Shown: positions 54,602-64,000 of the stretch, one piece after another
Position numbering within the stretch: position 1 is the first letter of the stretch
Layout: each line of letters starts with the position of its first letter
Assembly (NCBI GenBank): GCA_009360885.1
Contig: SPEL01000001.1
Coordinates: 473,247 to 537,246 of the forward strand
Source: Sphingobium sp.
GTDB taxonomy: Bacteria; Pseudomonadota; Alphaproteobacteria; Sphingomonadales; Sphingomonadaceae
Length of the DNA stretch: 64,000 nucleotides
Reading direction: 5' to 3'
The notes under the pieces: model-generated
What the model was told of the DNA's origin: nothing
Seen by the model: the letters and a program-made list of their open reading frames with translations, nothing else
Databases searched by the model: none
Made by a program: the position numbers and the translations under genes

Positions 54602-54918
54602 TGATGTCGAGGAGGAAGGTTTTAGGAATTTCGGTTGCCCTCTTCCCAAAATCCAACTTCTTAGGTATAAGGAACATAGATTTTCTCTGCCATGCCTTGG
54701 GTGTGGTGGGCCTTATATCTGTCCGGGACAGGGTTTGATTGGCGATCAGATCATGACGAATGGGGCGGATATTCAAGGTTTTCATAACGCTGACAGTGCG
54801 GTTCGGACAGCCCCGGCCCGCACTTTTTTGCGTCGCTTAGCGCGTACGAATCGGCTGAATTTTCGCTGCGATGCGATGAAGATTTTATCGGCTCAATAGC
54901 CCGGAAGGCGAAAGACAG
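54602..54918 (+). other. rpoB leader region with an intrinsic terminator
   Basis: 317 bases between the GNAT gene and rpoB where rplL would be expected in most bacteria. It holds the short palindrome CTGTCCGGGACAG (54719-54731) and a strong terminator (54795-54829), then 89 bases to the rpoB start. It lacks any plausible protein gene. The rpoB promoter must lie here or just downstream of the terminator. Confidence 0.6.
54795..54829 (+). terminator. Intrinsic terminator/attenuator upstream of rpoB
   Basis: 7-bp stem AGTGCGG/CCGCACT with a GC-rich loop that can pair further, followed by six T. It faces rpoB and so either ends the GNAT transcript or attenuates rpoBC. Confidence 0.75.
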
Positions 54919-59073
<4,155 letters not shown>

Positions 59074-59157
59074 TAGGGCAGGGGCGCGGTTTTATACGGC
59101 GCCCCGTCTTCTCCACCTTCGCCCCGAATTTTGCCTCAGACGTGAGGAAATAAGACT

Positions 59158-63411
<4,254 letters not shown>

Positions 63412-63466
63412 TCTGAGGCGATAGTGATGCGGGCTGTATATGGCCCGTATCACTGACAGGAAAAGT

Positions 63467-63504
63467 AAAACCCCGTCTGGTATTGTACCGGGCGGGATTT
63501 TCTT
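63467..63504 (+). terminator. Terminator after rpoC
   Basis: 15-bp stem (63467-63481 with 63487-63501, one mismatch and two G-U pairs), loop ATTGT, T-rich tail. A smaller hairpin precedes it at about 63425-63451. Confidence 0.8.
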
Positions 63505-63557
63505 ATGGTGAGGACATATCGGGATGATGGGATGTCAGAAAATGCGGAGCGGGAATA

Positions 63558-63986
63558 CTAGTAAGAGCGTTGCTTGATGCCCCAATGTCCATTTTCAAAG
63601 GTGATAATCCACATATTGCTGTGTTTGCTTATCACTGATCCATCGGCGCGGTTACGGGTGTAGTCCAAAACACAATGAACCTTTCGTGGACTGACCAGAA
63701 CAGGTGTTTTCCGCTGATATCTGGTCTCAACCCAGCCTGTATCCTTGTGAAGATCATCGAAAAAAGATGCGGGCAAATGTCCCGGCCCGGACCAGATGAC
63801 TAATTGTTCGCCGGATAGAATGATATGAGGAAAATGAAGAAGCGCATCCATCCCCTGAAGGTCACGGGCATTAAAATGATCTGTAAATGCCTCAACGCAT
63901 TTATAAGCGTGTTCTGGAGGCCGCAGGTTATGCGGCTTGACTAGATGTTTTCTGTTCGGGTTTCCAGTTCCACGGCATGAGTTCAT
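63558..63986 (-). CDS. NTF2-like protein, 5' end probably replaced by an insertion sequence
   Basis: 142 residues by the longest frame. The part from about residue 27 on (AYKCVEAFTDHFNARDLQGM and HFPHIILSGEQLVI) looks like an NTF2/SnoaL-type small ligand-binding or polyketide-cyclase-like fold, with an intact C-terminus. The first 25 residues instead read through DNA that, in another frame, looks like the end of an IS66 transposase. The native start therefore seems lost, and the gene may be a 5'-truncated remnant unless the IS supplies a new start. Function unknown. Confidence 0.5.
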   Translation of the reverse strand: MNSCRGTGNPNRKHLVKPHNLRPPEHAYKCVEAFTDHFNARDLQGMDALLHFPHIILSGEQLVIWSGPGHLPASFFDDLHKDTGWVETRYQRKTPVLVSPRKVHCVLDYTRNRADGSVISKHSNMWIITFENGHWGIKQRSY

Positions 63987-64000
63987 CCCATCTGGAAGCG
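63901..64000 (-). mobile_element. End of an IS66-type insertion sequence (3' end of tnpC), partial
   Basis: On the minus strand, frame 63999 to 63928, the sequence reads ASRWDELMPWNWKPEQKT and then SSQAA before a stop. This resembles the C-terminus of IS66-family TnpC transposases (DELLPWNW-type ending). Just past the stop an ATAAGCGTG-like end (about 63902) resembles IS66 terminal repeats, which start GTAAGCG. The rest of the element lies outside the window. Confidence 0.55.

Overview
The window looks like chromosome from an alphaproteobacterium, most likely of the order Sphingomonadales. The evidence is the gene content and order: ruvC-ruvA-ruvB-ybgC-tolQ-tolR-tolA-tolB-pal on one strand, a GapR (DUF2312) gene near pyruvate kinase, a split ATP synthase with separate b' and b subunits, a 41-residue L36, and a large TonB-dependent receptor of the type abundant in sphingomonads. 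No plasmid or phage module is visible. The genus cannot be fixed from the sequence alone.

Layout. 1-6.5 kb: the 3' part of a TonB-dependent receptor, a PmtA-like phospholipid N-methyltransferase, a LysR regulator behind an unusual 444-base leader region, a diguanylate cyclase and a glutathione transferase. 6.7-16 kb (minus strand): envelope and recombination block pal-tolB-tolA-tolR-tolQ-ybgC, ruvB-ruvA, ruvC coupled to a small membrane gene, then yebC, a YbjQ-family gene and gapR. A small DUF486 transporter-like gene sits inside this block on the plus strand. 16-30 kb: pyruvate kinase, rpmJ (41 codons), a DUF4136 lipoprotein coupled to an M14 carboxypeptidase, a dienelactone hydrolase, gpmA, a second diguanylate cyclase, purE-purK, folA-ribF, ileS-lspA and a DUF3035 lipoprotein.

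30-44.6 kb: htpX, ung, a CelD-like acyltransferase, lapA-pyrF, purB, a periplasmic EF-hand protein and radC. These are followed by ydbH-ynbE-ydbL (intermembrane phospholipid transport) and the F0 ATP synthase operon atpI-atpB-atpE-atpF'-atpF. 44.8-54.6 kb: uvrC-recO, leuB, metZ, apaG and a LysR gene, parE, a CarF/TMEM189-type desaturase and a GNAT enzyme. 54.9-63.4 kb: rpoB-rpoC. The right edge holds what looks like the 3' end of an IS66-type transposase gene, running into an NTF2-like gene whose 5' end appears replaced.

Most genes are housekeeping. The points that deserve a second look are: a probable small RNA with a T-N11-A operator divergent from a LysR gene; a second strong terminator with no gene feeding it; an intrinsic terminator in the rpoB leader combined with the absence of rplL upstream; a bacterial CarF-like candidate for vinyl-ether lipid synthesis; three perfect 15-base repeats just upstream of uvrC; a TTG start that couples ruvC to its neighbour; and the IS junction at the right edge. 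I found no CRISPR array, rRNA or tRNA gene, and no clear undescribed multi-gene defence or metabolic system. All start-site corrections come from reading the sequence for ribosome binding sites and family lengths; no database search was possible.
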